Notes under the pieces: model-generated | What the model saw: the letters and a program-made list of their open reading frames with translations, nothing else | Told to the model about the DNA's origin: nothing | The model's database searches: none | From: Bog-473 sp963821755 | GTDB taxonomy: Bacteria; Actinomycetota; Acidimicrobiia; Acidimicrobiales; RAAP-2 | Length of the DNA: 64,000 nt | Reading direction: 5' to 3' | Assembly: GCA_963821755.1 (NCBI GenBank) | Contig: CAWGEX010000003.1 | Location: 744,001 to 808,000, forward strand | Made by a program: the position numbers and the translations under genes | In this document: positions 53,782 to 62,144 of the stretch, in pieces | Position numbering within the stretch: position 1 is the stretch's first letter | How the letters are laid out: each line of letters opens with the position of its first letter

Positions 53782-54120
53782 TCAAACGGCGGACGCGTTC
53801 GGTTCTCGATCTTCGCGACGGGTCCGCAAGGTGCGCGGTATCGCCTCGGTGGCGGTCAAGAGTTGCAGAACTTCGCCGATGGCCTGGTCCCGGCCGGTGG
53901 ACTCCTGCAGGGGAAGGTGAGCCTCGATCTTGTATCGATTCCGGCGACCCTCCTTGAATTTCACCACGTATCCGCCTTCCGTCAGGTCCGTGATGATTCC
54001 GAAGGCCCGGCGCTCCGTGATGTCGAGGGAGGTTGCGATGTCCCTGAGGCGCACGTCGGGATCGCGGGCGATGCACAGCAATGCCCGACCGTGATTGGTC
54101 AGAAAGTTCCAGGTCGCCAT
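53782..54120 (-). CDS. Winged-helix transcriptional regulator
   Basis: A 112-residue single-domain protein: 'HGRALLCIARDPDVRLRDIATSLDITERRAFGIITDLTEGGYV' (in part) shows a wHTH with recognition helix E-R-R-A-F-G-I-I-T-D-L and a basic wing 'KEGRRNRYKIE'. The C-terminal ~40 residues are helical and could dimerise. It resembles small MarR/ArsR-like regulators without a ligand domain. No target can be named; PhoU lies about 200 bases upstream on the same strand. Confidence 0.82.
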   Translation of the reverse strand: MATWNFLTNHGRALLCIARDPDVRLRDIATSLDITERRAFGIITDLTEGGYVVKFKEGRRNRYKIEAHLPLQESTGRDQAIGEVLQLLTATEAIPRTLRTRREDREPNASAV

Positions 54121-54327
54121 GGTGCGATCCTAGTAACCCCGGAGTACTAGAAAGCGATTGCTCGTCATTGGCACCGTGAGTAGGTGCCAGCACCCCCGGA
54201 TCTCGGGTCGAGTGATACCCGATCGCCAGACCAGGCTGCCTTTCCGAATTCGTCGCCTACAGCACCCCGGTCGGGACCATACCGGCTGGCCGAAGGGTCC
54301 GTACCACGACCCTGACCTGATGCCGGC

Positions 54328-54972
54328 TCAAGGCTTGGGCTCATCATTCCCGGGTGTCGGACCCTGCAGCATCTCGATCCGACGAGCCAGATTGACGGCG
54401 TGGTCCCCCAGGCGTTCGTAGAAGCGGGCCAGCAGCGTGACCTGGGCGCTGATGGCTGTCGGCATCGACTCGGCGGCGATCTCCCCCGTCAAGCGGCCGT
54501 GCAGGATGTCCATCTCTTCGTCGTCTTCGGCCAGGGCCTCGGCGCGGGCCGAGCGGTCGCCATAGGCGTCGGCGGCGTCGCGCCACATTTCGAGGGCAAC
54601 CTCGGCCATCCGCTGCACGATGCCCCGGCTGAGCGGGCTCATCTGCGCTCCCAGATGGGTGACGGCCCGCTGGGCGATGTGCTCGGCCAGATCTCCGCTG
54701 CGCTCCAGCTCCGGCAGGATCAAGAGGACCCCCACCAGGTGTCGCAAGGTCGATGTCGGCGTGTCCTCGTTTTCCAGCTGCCGCCAGACCAAGAGTTCGA
54801 CCTCGGCCGTGAGGTCGTCCACCGACTGGTCCCCCTCCACCACCGTCAACCCGGTGGCGGCATCGTTGCTCAAGAGGGCCTCGGTGGCGCCGGCCAAGGC
54901 CTCGGACACGAGGGCGAAGAGCTGGGTCACCCGGATCTCGATGAACTCGATCTCTGAGGGGCTGGTCACCAC
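54328..54972 (-). CDS. phoU: PhoU-family phosphate signalling protein
   Basis: A 214-residue helical protein made of two PhoU modules: 'LFALVSEALAGATEALLSND' with 'VEGDQSVDDLTAEVELLVWR', and the second 'FYERLGDHAVNLARRIEML' with E-R-x-G-D-H-A-x-N (metal-binding). The first module has E-R-S-G-D-L-A-E-H. PhoU links the Pst phosphate transporter to the PhoR/SenX3 kinase. No pst genes are adjacent, so this is an orphan phoU as often seen in actinobacteria. A PHO-box-like repeat lies about 50 bases upstream (55018-55039), on the other strand. Confidence 0.92.
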   Translation of the reverse strand: MVTSPSEIEFIEIRVTQLFALVSEALAGATEALLSNDAATGLTVVEGDQSVDDLTAEVELLVWRQLENEDTPTSTLRHLVGVLLILPELERSGDLAEHIAQRAVTHLGAQMSPLSRGIVQRMAEVALEMWRDAADAYGDRSARAEALAEDDEEMDILHGRLTGEIAAESMPTAISAQVTLLARFYERLGDHAVNLARRIEMLQGPTPGNDEPKP

Positions 54973-54998
54973 GGCGGCAGTACATTAGCTGGGAAGAT

Positions 54999-55016
54999 AA
55001 CCGCGACTTCGCGGTT
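54999..55016 (-). terminator. 8-bp hairpin terminator-like element
   Basis: AACCGCGA-CT-TCGCGGTT is a perfect 8-bp stem 15 bases past the stop of the esterase gene (leftward). On that strand it is followed by ATCTTCC, weakly T-rich. It probably ends the SDR-BVMO-esterase transcript before phoU. Confidence 0.6.
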
Positions 55017-55017
55017 T

Positions 55018-55039
55018 GTTCGCGTAACGTTCACCTCAC
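55018..55039 (+). promoter_or_regulatory. PHO-box-like pair of 11-bp direct repeats
   Basis: GTTCGCGTAAC (55018-55028) and GTTCACCTCAC (55029-55039) are adjacent 11-base units that match the PhoP-box pattern (GTTCACC plus four) known from Streptomyces. The site lies 46 bases upstream of phoU, in the opposite orientation, and overlaps the esterase stop. Confidence 0.45.
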
Positions 55040-55969
55040 GAGGGACCGACGATCAGATCGCTGGCCCGGCAGGATGGCGTCCAAGAATTGGGCGGCCCGC
55101 TGCCAGGCGGCAATCGCTTCGGGGACCCCTACGTTGACCAGGCCATGCCAACCGTGCACCGTACCGGGCCAGGACTCGAGCGTGACGGCCACGCCCGTCC
55201 GAGCCGCTGAGGCGGCCAACTGGAAAGTCCCTTCCCGCAGCGTGTCGTGCTGGGCCACAGGGAGGTAGAGGGGCGGGAGACCGGAGAGGTCGGCAAACGC
55301 GGGTGAGACCCGGGGATCGTCGAGTGGGAGCGCGTCGGCGATGTAGTCACGTCCGCGGTTGCGCACCCATGCCGCGGTGAGGAACGGATCAGGCGAACCG
55401 TCACCAGGACGCGCCACGGAGAGATCAAACCAACCCGAGATCGAGACAAAACAACCCGGCATGGGCAACCCCTCGTCACGAGCGGCCAACAGGGTTCCGA
55501 GGGCCAGCCCTCCCCCACACGAGTCGCCCATGACCACCAATTGCCCCGGGTCCACCCCGGCGTCCAGGAGACCCCGGTAGGCGCCGAGGCAGTCGTCGTG
55601 GGCCGCGGGATATGGATGTTCCGGCGCCAGGCGATAGTCCGGCATCACGACTCGGAGGCCGAGCTGCTCAACCAACATGGCGCCGTAGAAATGGTATGCG
55701 TCGAGTGGGCAGGCCACGAATCCACCCCCGTGACAATGAAAGGCCACACGTTCGATGTTCGGATTATCGGTGTCGTCGTACCAGGCGGCGCTGACACCGC
55801 CGAGTGTTGTCGCCGTGACCTCAATGTGGTCCGGGACGGGGTGTCCATGAAATGGTCGAAGCATGGCCCGAACGGCTAGGTAGTCAGCCTCCGGATCGGC
55901 GAAGTCGGCCGGCACCAGATTCAGGATCTCACCCATTTCAGGACTGGGACTGGTGCTGGGCCTGGCCAT
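55031..55969 (-). CDS. HSL-family alpha/beta-hydrolase (esterase)
   Basis: A 312-residue esterase of the hormone-sensitive-lipase type. It has the oxyanion motif H-C-H-G-G-G-F-V-A, 'VMPDYRLAPEHPYPAAHDDC', nucleophile G-D-S-C-G-G-G (normally G-D-S-A-G-G), the acid in V-A-Q-H-D-T-L and catalytic His in V-H-G-W-H-G. It hydrolyses carboxylic esters. Its ATG at 55969 overlaps the stop of the monooxygenase gene (TGATG), so it is translationally coupled to it and should cleave the ester made by that enzyme. Confidence 0.9.
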   Translation of the reverse strand: MARPSTSPSPEMGEILNLVPADFADPEADYLAVRAMLRPFHGHPVPDHIEVTATTLGGVSAAWYDDTDNPNIERVAFHCHGGGFVACPLDAYHFYGAMLVEQLGLRVVMPDYRLAPEHPYPAAHDDCLGAYRGLLDAGVDPGQLVVMGDSCGGGLALGTLLAARDEGLPMPGCFVSISGWFDLSVARPGDGSPDPFLTAAWVRNRGRDYIADALPLDDPRVSPAFADLSGLPPLYLPVAQHDTLREGTFQLAASAARTGVAVTLESWPGTVHGWHGLVNVGVPEAIAAWQRAAQFLDAILPGQRSDRRSLVR

Positions 55970-57939
55970 CAGGTCAGCTCGTAGTCGGCCAAGTCCGGGT
56001 GGCGAGTCCGTTCCCAGTAGTCGAGGAGGCCAAAGGGCCAGTTCTGGGCGATCCGGCCGCGCCGGTTGCGGTACCAGCTCGGCACGTCGGTCACCCCCCA
56101 CACCATCTCCTTGTTGCCGGCGTCGATCTCGTCGTTGTAGGCGTCGTGCACGTCGGACCGGCAACTCATGGAGTGATGGCCGGTGCGCAGGAGTTGACCC
56201 AGGGCCTCCACGATGTAGCGCACTTGGCATTCCACCATGACGATGATGCTGCCGTTGATGACCAGGTTCGTATTGGGTCCGTACAACATGAAGAGGTTCG
56301 GGAACTCCGGCACGGTCATGCCGAGGTAGGCCCGAGCGTCCCCATCCCACTGCTCGTTCAATTCGACACCGCCTCGACCCAACAGGCGCATGGGCGTCAG
56401 GAACTGCGAGGCGGTGAAGCCGGTCCCGTAGATCACCACGTCAGCCGGGCGTTCGCTGCCGTCGGTGGTGCGGATACCGGTGGTGGTGATCTCCGAGATG
56501 GGCTCGGTGATGAGCTCGACGTGCTCCTGTTGCACCGTGGCGGCCCAGATCCCGTCGTCGCGCAGCGCTCGTTTGGCGAACGGCGGGAAACGGGGCACCA
56601 TCTTGTCGAACAGCGCTTCGTCGGGAACCTGGGCCCGTAGGAGGTCCGCCAGCATGGCCCGCATGAAATCATTGCTTTCACTGACCGAGTGACGTTGGTC
56701 GGGCCAGGTCGGATCGACCTTGGCGGCGGGGAGCATGCCCTCGTGCATGAGCCAGAACTGCCACAGGCGATCCCAGCGGCCATAGGTCGGAACCCGCTCC
56801 AAAAACGAGTGATACGCCGGGGGGAACGGGTCTCGGTAGTTCTCCGTCGGCATAAGCCAGGGCGGCGTGCGCTGGTAGAGGTCGAGGTGGGCCGCCGCGT
56901 CGGCCACGGCCGGGAGGAACTGCGCCGCACTGGCCCCCGTACCGATCACGGCCACCCGCCGGCCGGCCAGTGACACCGAGTCGTCCCACTCGGCCGAATG
57001 GAACGATCGGCCACCGAACGTGTCCCGACCAGCAATGGCCGGAAGCGAGGGTCGATTGAGTTGGCCAACGGCGCTGACAAGAGCGTCCGCGTGCTCCGTG
57101 GTCGTTGTGCCGTCAGCCCGTCGTACGTCGACCACCCACCGCTGCGTGTCTGCCTCATAGCGGGCCTCGGTCACTTCGGTCGAGAAGCGGATGCAGGAGT
57201 GCAGGCGCAATTCCTCCGTCACCCGCCGGAGATAAGCCAAGAGGTCGGGCTGGGCCGAGTAGCGCCCGACCCAGGCATCACTCTGAGCGAAGGAAAAGCT
57301 GTACAACTGATTGGGCACATCGACCCGACACCCGGGATAGACGTTCTGGAGCCAGGTGCCACCAACGTCGTCGTTCTTTTCAAAGACGGTGACCGCGAAG
57401 CCGGCCTGCCGGAGCCGATAGGCGGCTGCCAGGCCCGAGATGCCGGCGCCGATGACGGCACAGCGAAAGTCCCGGGATGGAGCTATCTCTTGCAGGCGCC
57501 AACTCGGGGCTCGGGGATCGGAGCCCGCCAACGCCAACTCCTCGACCAGGAAGTCGCTCCACTGCGGGGTCGAGGACGGGCCGACGAGGAAGTCGAAGAC
57601 CAGAGTGACCTCATCGGGGCTGAGTTCGTGCGGTGGTGCACCTGATGCTTCGTGCTCGAGCAGTGCCTGGCCAGCGAGGGCGCGGGCCTCGGCTTCCTGC
57701 TCTGGTCCCAGACCTCGACCCGGCACCAGCATCTGGGCTTGGTCCGGGGCCAGATCGGCGCGCAACAGGCTGAAGTCCCCGGTCAGATGGGCCACGGCGC
57801 ACAGCAGCGGGTGCACCTCGACCGCGTCCAACATGTGCTGCAATTCGTCTCCGGTTGGCGTCGGTCCTCCCCTGCGCCTTGCGACCCTGTCGTGCTCGTC
57901 CGTCGGGTCCACGGTAGGGGCGCACCGGCACTCGAGCAA
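55969..57939 (-). CDS. Baeyer-Villiger flavin monooxygenase (HAPMO-like)
   Basis: A 656-residue class B flavoprotein. A ~150-residue N-terminal extension precedes the FAD fingerprint A-V-I-G-A-G-I-S-G-L-A-A (about 163) and 'FEKNDDVGGTWLQNVYPGCRVDVPN' (in part). The Baeyer-Villiger signature F-G-G-R-S-F-H-S-A-E-W (F-x-G-x-x-x-H-x-x-x-W) is at about 310, and a second dinucleotide motif V-I-G-T-G-A-S-A follows. The long N-terminus and size match 4-hydroxyacetophenone monooxygenase. It turns ketones into esters with NADPH and O2. The TTG at 57939 is the chosen start; GTG 57912 is possible. It lies between an SDR gene and an esterase in one operon. Confidence 0.92.
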   Translation of the reverse strand: MLECRCAPTVDPTDEHDRVARRRGGPTPTGDELQHMLDAVEVHPLLCAVAHLTGDFSLLRADLAPDQAQMLVPGRGLGPEQEAEARALAGQALLEHEASGAPPHELSPDEVTLVFDFLVGPSSTPQWSDFLVEELALAGSDPRAPSWRLQEIAPSRDFRCAVIGAGISGLAAAYRLRQAGFAVTVFEKNDDVGGTWLQNVYPGCRVDVPNQLYSFSFAQSDAWVGRYSAQPDLLAYLRRVTEELRLHSCIRFSTEVTEARYEADTQRWVVDVRRADGTTTTEHADALVSAVGQLNRPSLPAIAGRDTFGGRSFHSAEWDDSVSLAGRRVAVIGTGASAAQFLPAVADAAAHLDLYQRTPPWLMPTENYRDPFPPAYHSFLERVPTYGRWDRLWQFWLMHEGMLPAAKVDPTWPDQRHSVSESNDFMRAMLADLLRAQVPDEALFDKMVPRFPPFAKRALRDDGIWAATVQQEHVELITEPISEITTTGIRTTDGSERPADVVIYGTGFTASQFLTPMRLLGRGGVELNEQWDGDARAYLGMTVPEFPNLFMLYGPNTNLVINGSIIVMVECQVRYIVEALGQLLRTGHHSMSCRSDVHDAYNDEIDAGNKEMVWGVTDVPSWYRNRRGRIAQNWPFGLLDYWERTRHPDLADYELT

Positions 57940-57948
57940 TAGCGATGC

Positions 57949-58851
57949 CTACTCCTGCATCGCCTTGACCAGTGCCGTCATCTGGCTGTTCACCTCGACG
58001 GTCCGAGGCAGCGAGTCCATGGCCGAGGCCAAGGATTCGGGTGTCCACCGGTCATCGGTGGACACCTCTTCAGCGATGGACCATCCCCCGTAGATGCCCA
58101 CCGATCCGCCATAGACGCTGAAGACCTGGCCGTTGAAGGGGCAGGTCTCCGACGCGAGGACGGCCACCAGGGGCGAGATGTTCTCAGGGTCAAAGACGTG
58201 CTTGTTCATGGAATCACTCAGACCCGGGGTCTGCAGGGTGAGCCGGGTCCGGGCCACCGGCGCGATGCAGTTGGCCCGCACGCCGTAGCGGTTGAGCTCC
58301 ATCCCGTTCACGACCGTCATGGCCGCGATGCCGGCCTTGGCGGCCGAGTAGTTGGTCTGGCCCACGTTCCCGTGCAGCCCGGCACCCGAACTGGTGTTGA
58401 CGATGGCCCGGTCCACGATGTCACCCGTCTTGGACCGCTCTCTCCAGACTTCGGCGGCGTGGCGGGTGATGTTGAACGTACCCTTCAGGTGGACCGAGAT
58501 GACGTCGTCGAATTCCTGTTCGCTCATTGATACGAGCATCCGATCGCGCAAGATCCCGGCGTTGTTGACCACGACGTGCAGGTCGCCGAACGCAGCCACG
58601 GCCAAGTCGACAATGGCCTTGGCCCCTCCGAACGACGTGACACTGTCGGTACTGGCCACGGCCTGACCGCCGGCGGCGACGATTTCGTCAACCACGGATT
58701 GGGCGGCAGAGACATCAGCGCCGGAACCGTCGATCGCTCCACCGAGGTCATTGACCACCACTTTGGATCCGAGTGAGGCGAAGAGAAGGGCGTGCTCACG
58801 CCCGATACCGCGCCCTGCGCCGGTGATGATGGCGACCCTGTCGTGCAACAT
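57949..58851 (-). CDS. Short-chain dehydrogenase/reductase
   Basis: A 300-residue SDR: cofactor motif T-G-A-G-R-G-I-G (about 10), V-N-N-A-G-I-L at about 90, catalytic Ser in N-T-S-S-G-A, and Y-S-A-A-K. The 'VVNDLGGAIDG' region and the long C-terminus ('GGSVGIYGGWSIAEEVSTDD') resemble the dehydrogenase part of 17beta-HSD4/peroxisomal multifunctional enzymes, which oxidise hydroxyacyl-CoA or hydroxysteroids. In this operon (gap to the monooxygenase ~9 bases) it may oxidise a secondary alcohol to the ketone used by the monooxygenase. Confidence 0.9.
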   Translation of the reverse strand: MLHDRVAIITGAGRGIGREHALLFASLGSKVVVNDLGGAIDGSGADVSAAQSVVDEIVAAGGQAVASTDSVTSFGGAKAIVDLAVAAFGDLHVVVNNAGILRDRMLVSMSEQEFDDVISVHLKGTFNITRHAAEVWRERSKTGDIVDRAIVNTSSGAGLHGNVGQTNYSAAKAGIAAMTVVNGMELNRYGVRANCIAPVARTRLTLQTPGLSDSMNKHVFDPENISPLVAVLASETCPFNGQVFSVYGGSVGIYGGWSIAEEVSTDDRWTPESLASAMDSLPRTVEVNSQMTALVKAMQE

Positions 58852-59031
58852 GGTGTGGCTGTCCTTTCGGTAGGGAGCCAGACAGCGCGGCTGTCGAGGC
58901 CGAATGTCCGGTCGAAATCGGCGGGCTCTCCGTCGACGAGGCGTGCGCCAAAGGCCGCCGCGCCGCTGAGCATAGATCCCACAACCGCGAACCCCCAGGC
59001 GAGCAGCTCCTCGGACCGCGTCTGGGTACGG

Positions 59032-60246
59032 TCAGTCCGGGCCCACCGCGGAGGTCTCTGTCACCTCGTTGATCCGGAGCTGCAAGAAACGACGCTCGGC
59101 GTCGGTACTGACCAACCCCAGAGCTTGGCGATAGGCCTCGGCCGCGTCGAGCGGTCGTTCCAGGCGGCGGAGCAGATCGGCTCTGGTGGCAGCCAGCAGG
59201 TAGTAGCCGGCCAGGGCGCCGTCAGCGTCGATGGCCGAGAGGAGCTCCAGCCCCGCTTCGGGTCCATCGACCATCGAGATTGCCACGGCGCGATTGAGCT
59301 CCACCACCGGCGAAGGCATGATGACCAGGAGTTGGTCATAGAGCGCGGCGATCTCGGCCCAGTCGGTCTCGCTGGCCCGGGCTGCCTGGGCATGGCAGGC
59401 CGCAATGGCTGCCTGGATCTGGAACGGGCCCGGGCGGCCCATACGCAGGGCGGCGTTGAGCACGTCGTCACCGGCGGCAATGGTCTCGTCATCCCACAGT
59501 GATCGATCCTGCTCGTTCAGGAGCACCAAGTCCCCGTGCGCGTCAACCCGGCCGTCCCGCCGGGCATGGTGCAACAACATCAGGGCCAGGAGGCCCATCG
59601 CTTCGGGCTCGTCGGGCATCAAGGTGATCAAGGTGCGGGTGAGGCGAATGGCCTCTCCGCACAGCCCCTGGCGCAGCAGGTCGGCCCCGGCTGACGCCGA
59701 GTACCCCTCGTTGAAGAGGAGGTAGAGCACGGAGAGCACTGCCCCGGTGCGATCCACCAATTGGTGGGCCGGGGGTATCCGGAACGGAATGCCGGCGTGT
59801 CGGATCTTCCTCTTGGCTCGCACCAGGCGCTGCGCCATGGTCGGCTCGGACACCAAGAACGCTCGGGCGATCTCGGTGGTCGTCATACCGGCCAGGGTGC
59901 GCAGAGTCAGCGCCACCTGGGCCTCGAGCGACAGGGCCGGGTGGCAACAGGTGAACATCAGCCTCAGCTGATCGTCCGGCACATCGCTACTCCCGCCGAG
60001 CTCAGGTTCATCCTCAGGTTCATCGGCTGCTTCCAACCGGGCCACCTCCATCAATTTCTCCGCTCCCACCGCGGCGCGACGCAGGCGATCCATTGCTCGA
60101 TTCCGCGCCACGGTGGTCAACCATGCGCCGGGTTGACGCGGGATGCCGTCGATGGGCCATCGCTCCAGAGCGGACGCGAAGGCATCCTGCGCACACTCCT
60201 CCGCGATATCCCAGTCGCCAATGCGCCGGATCAAGGTGGCGACCAC
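59032..60246 (-). CDS. ECF RNA polymerase sigma factor with C-terminal TPR-like domain (ECF42-like)
   Basis: A ~404-residue sigma factor: region 2 ('DWDIAEECAQDAFASALERWP', 'GAWLTTVARNRAMDRLRR'), region 4 ('ALTLRTLAGMTTTEIARAFLVSEPTMAQRLVRAKRKI' in part), and a ~220-residue C-terminal helical repeat domain from 'GAVLSVLYLLFNEGYSAS'. This length and the paired YCII gene mark the ECF42 group. The first standard start is GTG 60246, but the frame is open upstream and encodes T-E-V-E-V-A-V-A-K-A-F-R-D-E-W-G-R, the usual N-terminus, with no ATG/GTG/TTG before an in-frame stop. So the true start is unclear (CTG, or an altered codon GTA near 60292). Confidence 0.85.
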   Translation of the reverse strand: MVATLIRRIGDWDIAEECAQDAFASALERWPIDGIPRQPGAWLTTVARNRAMDRLRRAAVGAEKLMEVARLEAADEPEDEPELGGSSDVPDDQLRLMFTCCHPALSLEAQVALTLRTLAGMTTTEIARAFLVSEPTMAQRLVRAKRKIRHAGIPFRIPPAHQLVDRTGAVLSVLYLLFNEGYSASAGADLLRQGLCGEAIRLTRTLITLMPDEPEAMGLLALMLLHHARRDGRVDAHGDLVLLNEQDRSLWDDETIAAGDDVLNAALRMGRPGPFQIQAAIAACHAQAARASETDWAEIAALYDQLLVIMPSPVVELNRAVAISMVDGPEAGLELLSAIDADGALAGYYLLAATRADLLRRLERPLDAAEAYRQALGLVSTDAERRFLQLRINEVTETSAVGPD

Positions 60247-60299
60247 TCGCCCCCACTCGTCCCGGAAGGCCTTGGCTACGGCGACTTCGACCTCGGTCG

Positions 60300-60647
60300 T
60301 TACATCTCCCAGATTGGTCTCACTTCGATCGAGCCCAGCCGGGCCCCGGGGATCTTGGCGGCGATCTCAATCGCCTCGTCCAGATCCTTGCAGTCAACCA
60401 CGTAGTAACCGCCGATCTGCTCCTTGGTCTCGGCAAACGGCCCATCCGTGGTCAAGGTTTCCCCGTCGCGCACCTGCACGGTGGTGGCATCGGCAGTGAA
60501 CTGCAGTCGCTCGCCGCCTTGGAGCACACCCCGGCTGTTCATTTCCTCCTGAAAGGCAAAGTACTCGGCCAGCATGGCTTGGCCGGCATCGGGCGTCATG
60601 CCCTGAATTTGGCTTTCGTCAGAACAGATCATCATTAGGTAACGCAC
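60300..60647 (-). CDS. YCII/DGPF-domain protein, ECF42 partner
   Basis: A 115-residue YCII protein: M-R-Y-L-M-M-I-C at the start, L-T-T-D-G-P-F-A-E-T-K-E-Q-I-G-G-Y-Y-V-V in the middle (the D-G-P-F motif) and 'AIEIAAKIPGARLGSIEVRPI' at the end. DGPF genes are standard neighbours of ECF42 sigma factors and replace an anti-sigma factor there. GTG 60647 has AGGAGG a few bases before it. Its stop lies 53 bases before the first standard sigma start, closer still if the sigma N-terminus is longer. Confidence 0.92.
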   Translation of the reverse strand: MRYLMMICSDESQIQGMTPDAGQAMLAEYFAFQEEMNSRGVLQGGERLQFTADATTVQVRDGETLTTDGPFAETKEQIGGYYVVDCKDLDEAIEIAAKIPGARLGSIEVRPIWEM

Positions 60648-60850
60648 GTGTCCTCCTGATTGGTTGTTGTCGGCACTACGACGAACAGGATCGCCGAAAT
60701 CGACACCCGGCCAAGATGTCGAGCAAATTCTTTCCCGGTCCCGCACTTCTCGCTGGACGCCAAGACCATTCTGGCTCACTCGGCTCATCGGGATTATGGG
60801 ACTCATCGACCCATCGGGCTCATGGACCCATCTATCGACCCATCTAGTGT

Positions 60851-62144
60851 TTGCCCGTGACCAACACCGACGATGTGGATGTGTTGCTGGAGCTCGATAT
60901 GGGGAACATCGCCGGCGGGGGTGGGTGCGTCGGTCGTGCTCCCGACGGGCGGGTGGTCTTCGTGCGCCACGCCCTGCCCGGTGAGCGGGTCATGGCTCGG
61001 GTCACCGCCACCACGACGTCATTTCTGCGAGCCGATGCGGTGGAGATCCTGCGAGCCTCGCCCGACCGCGTCACCCCCCCGTGTCCCCACGCCGGTCCGG
61101 GGAATTGTGGCGGCTGCGACTTCCAGCACGTGAGTCTGGCGGGGCAACGACGGCTGAAGGCGTTCCGGGCGGCCGAGCAGCTCCACCACTTCACCGGCCT
61201 GAAGCGTGAAATTGACGTCGCGGCTGTCCGGGGAGATACCGATGGGCTCGGTTGGCGGACCAGGGTCCGATTGGGGGTCGACCCCGTCGGGAGGGTCGGC
61301 TTCCGCCGACACCGCTCCCACGAACTCGAACTGGTGGAGTCCTGTCCGATTGCCTGCACGGAGGCGATGGAGACGGGCGCCTTTCGTGCCGCCTGGCCCG
61401 GCGTCGAGGAGATCGAGATCGCGGTGGCGCCCGATCGGAACCAGGCTGTCGTGGCCGTGGTCACGCCCCGTAAGTCAATGCCTGCCCTGCCCGCGCTGCG
61501 GACGGGAGTGGTAGTCAACGGGCGAGTGCGAAAACAACCAGGCGACGTGCACACGGACGTGTCAGCACACACCTTCCGAGTTTCGTCCGGTGTGTTCTGG
61601 CAGGTGCACGTGGGCGCGGCTGAGGCATTGGCCCGGGCCGTACAGGCCGAAATGGGGGCGGTGCGGGGTGACAAGGTGGTTGACCTCTACGCCGGCGCCG
61701 GCCTCTTCTCGGTGGTGTTGGCCGAGCAGGTCGGCTCGGAGGGTTCGGTGTTGGCCGTCGAGCGTGACCGGCGGGCCTGCGCTGACGCTCGAACGCAACG
61801 GACGGGATTACCCGCAGATGTCGGTCAAGAAGGCGTCCATCACACCCAAGTTCATCGAAGCCAGCCTGAGCCAACCCGACCTGCTGGTCCTCGATCCCGC
61901 CCGCGAGGGTGCCGGCCAAGCCGTCATGACGGCGCTGAGCGCGCACGGGGCCACCCTGCGTCGCCTGGTCTATGTCTCGTGCGACCCGGCGTCATTCGGA
62001 CGCGATGCCCGGGTCCTTCTCGATGCCGGTTGGACGCTGACCTCAATTCGTGGCTTTGACATCTTTCCCATGACCGAGCACGTGGAGTTGGTGGCCCGCT
62101 TCGTTCCGCCGACAGCGCCGACCCATCACCGTGAGGTTGGCTAG
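60851..62144 (+). CDS. Class I SAM-dependent RNA methyltransferase, TrmA/RlmD family (one-base frameshift)
   Basis: About 430 residues in two frames. The first has a TRAM-like N-terminus ('GNIAGGGGCVGRAPDGRVVFVRHALPGE' in part), an Fe-S-like cluster region 'CPHAGPGNCGGCDFQHV' (cysteines spaced as in RlmD/RumA) and the SAM motif V-V-D-L-Y-A-G-A-G-L-F-S. The second has 'QPDLLVLDPAREGAGQAVM' and L-V-Y-V-S-C-D-P-A-S-F-G-R-D with the catalytic cysteine. Removing one A at 61792-61793 joins them as A-D-A-R-R-N-G-R-D-Y. It methylates uridine C5 in rRNA or tRNA. Its stop overlaps the convergent CDF stop. Confidence 0.85.

Noticed and set aside
55031..56350. A longer esterase starting far inside the monooxygenase gene
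   Set aside because: The first 127 codons are a shadow of the monooxygenase; the ATG at 55969 overlaps its stop and gives the normal esterase N-terminus.
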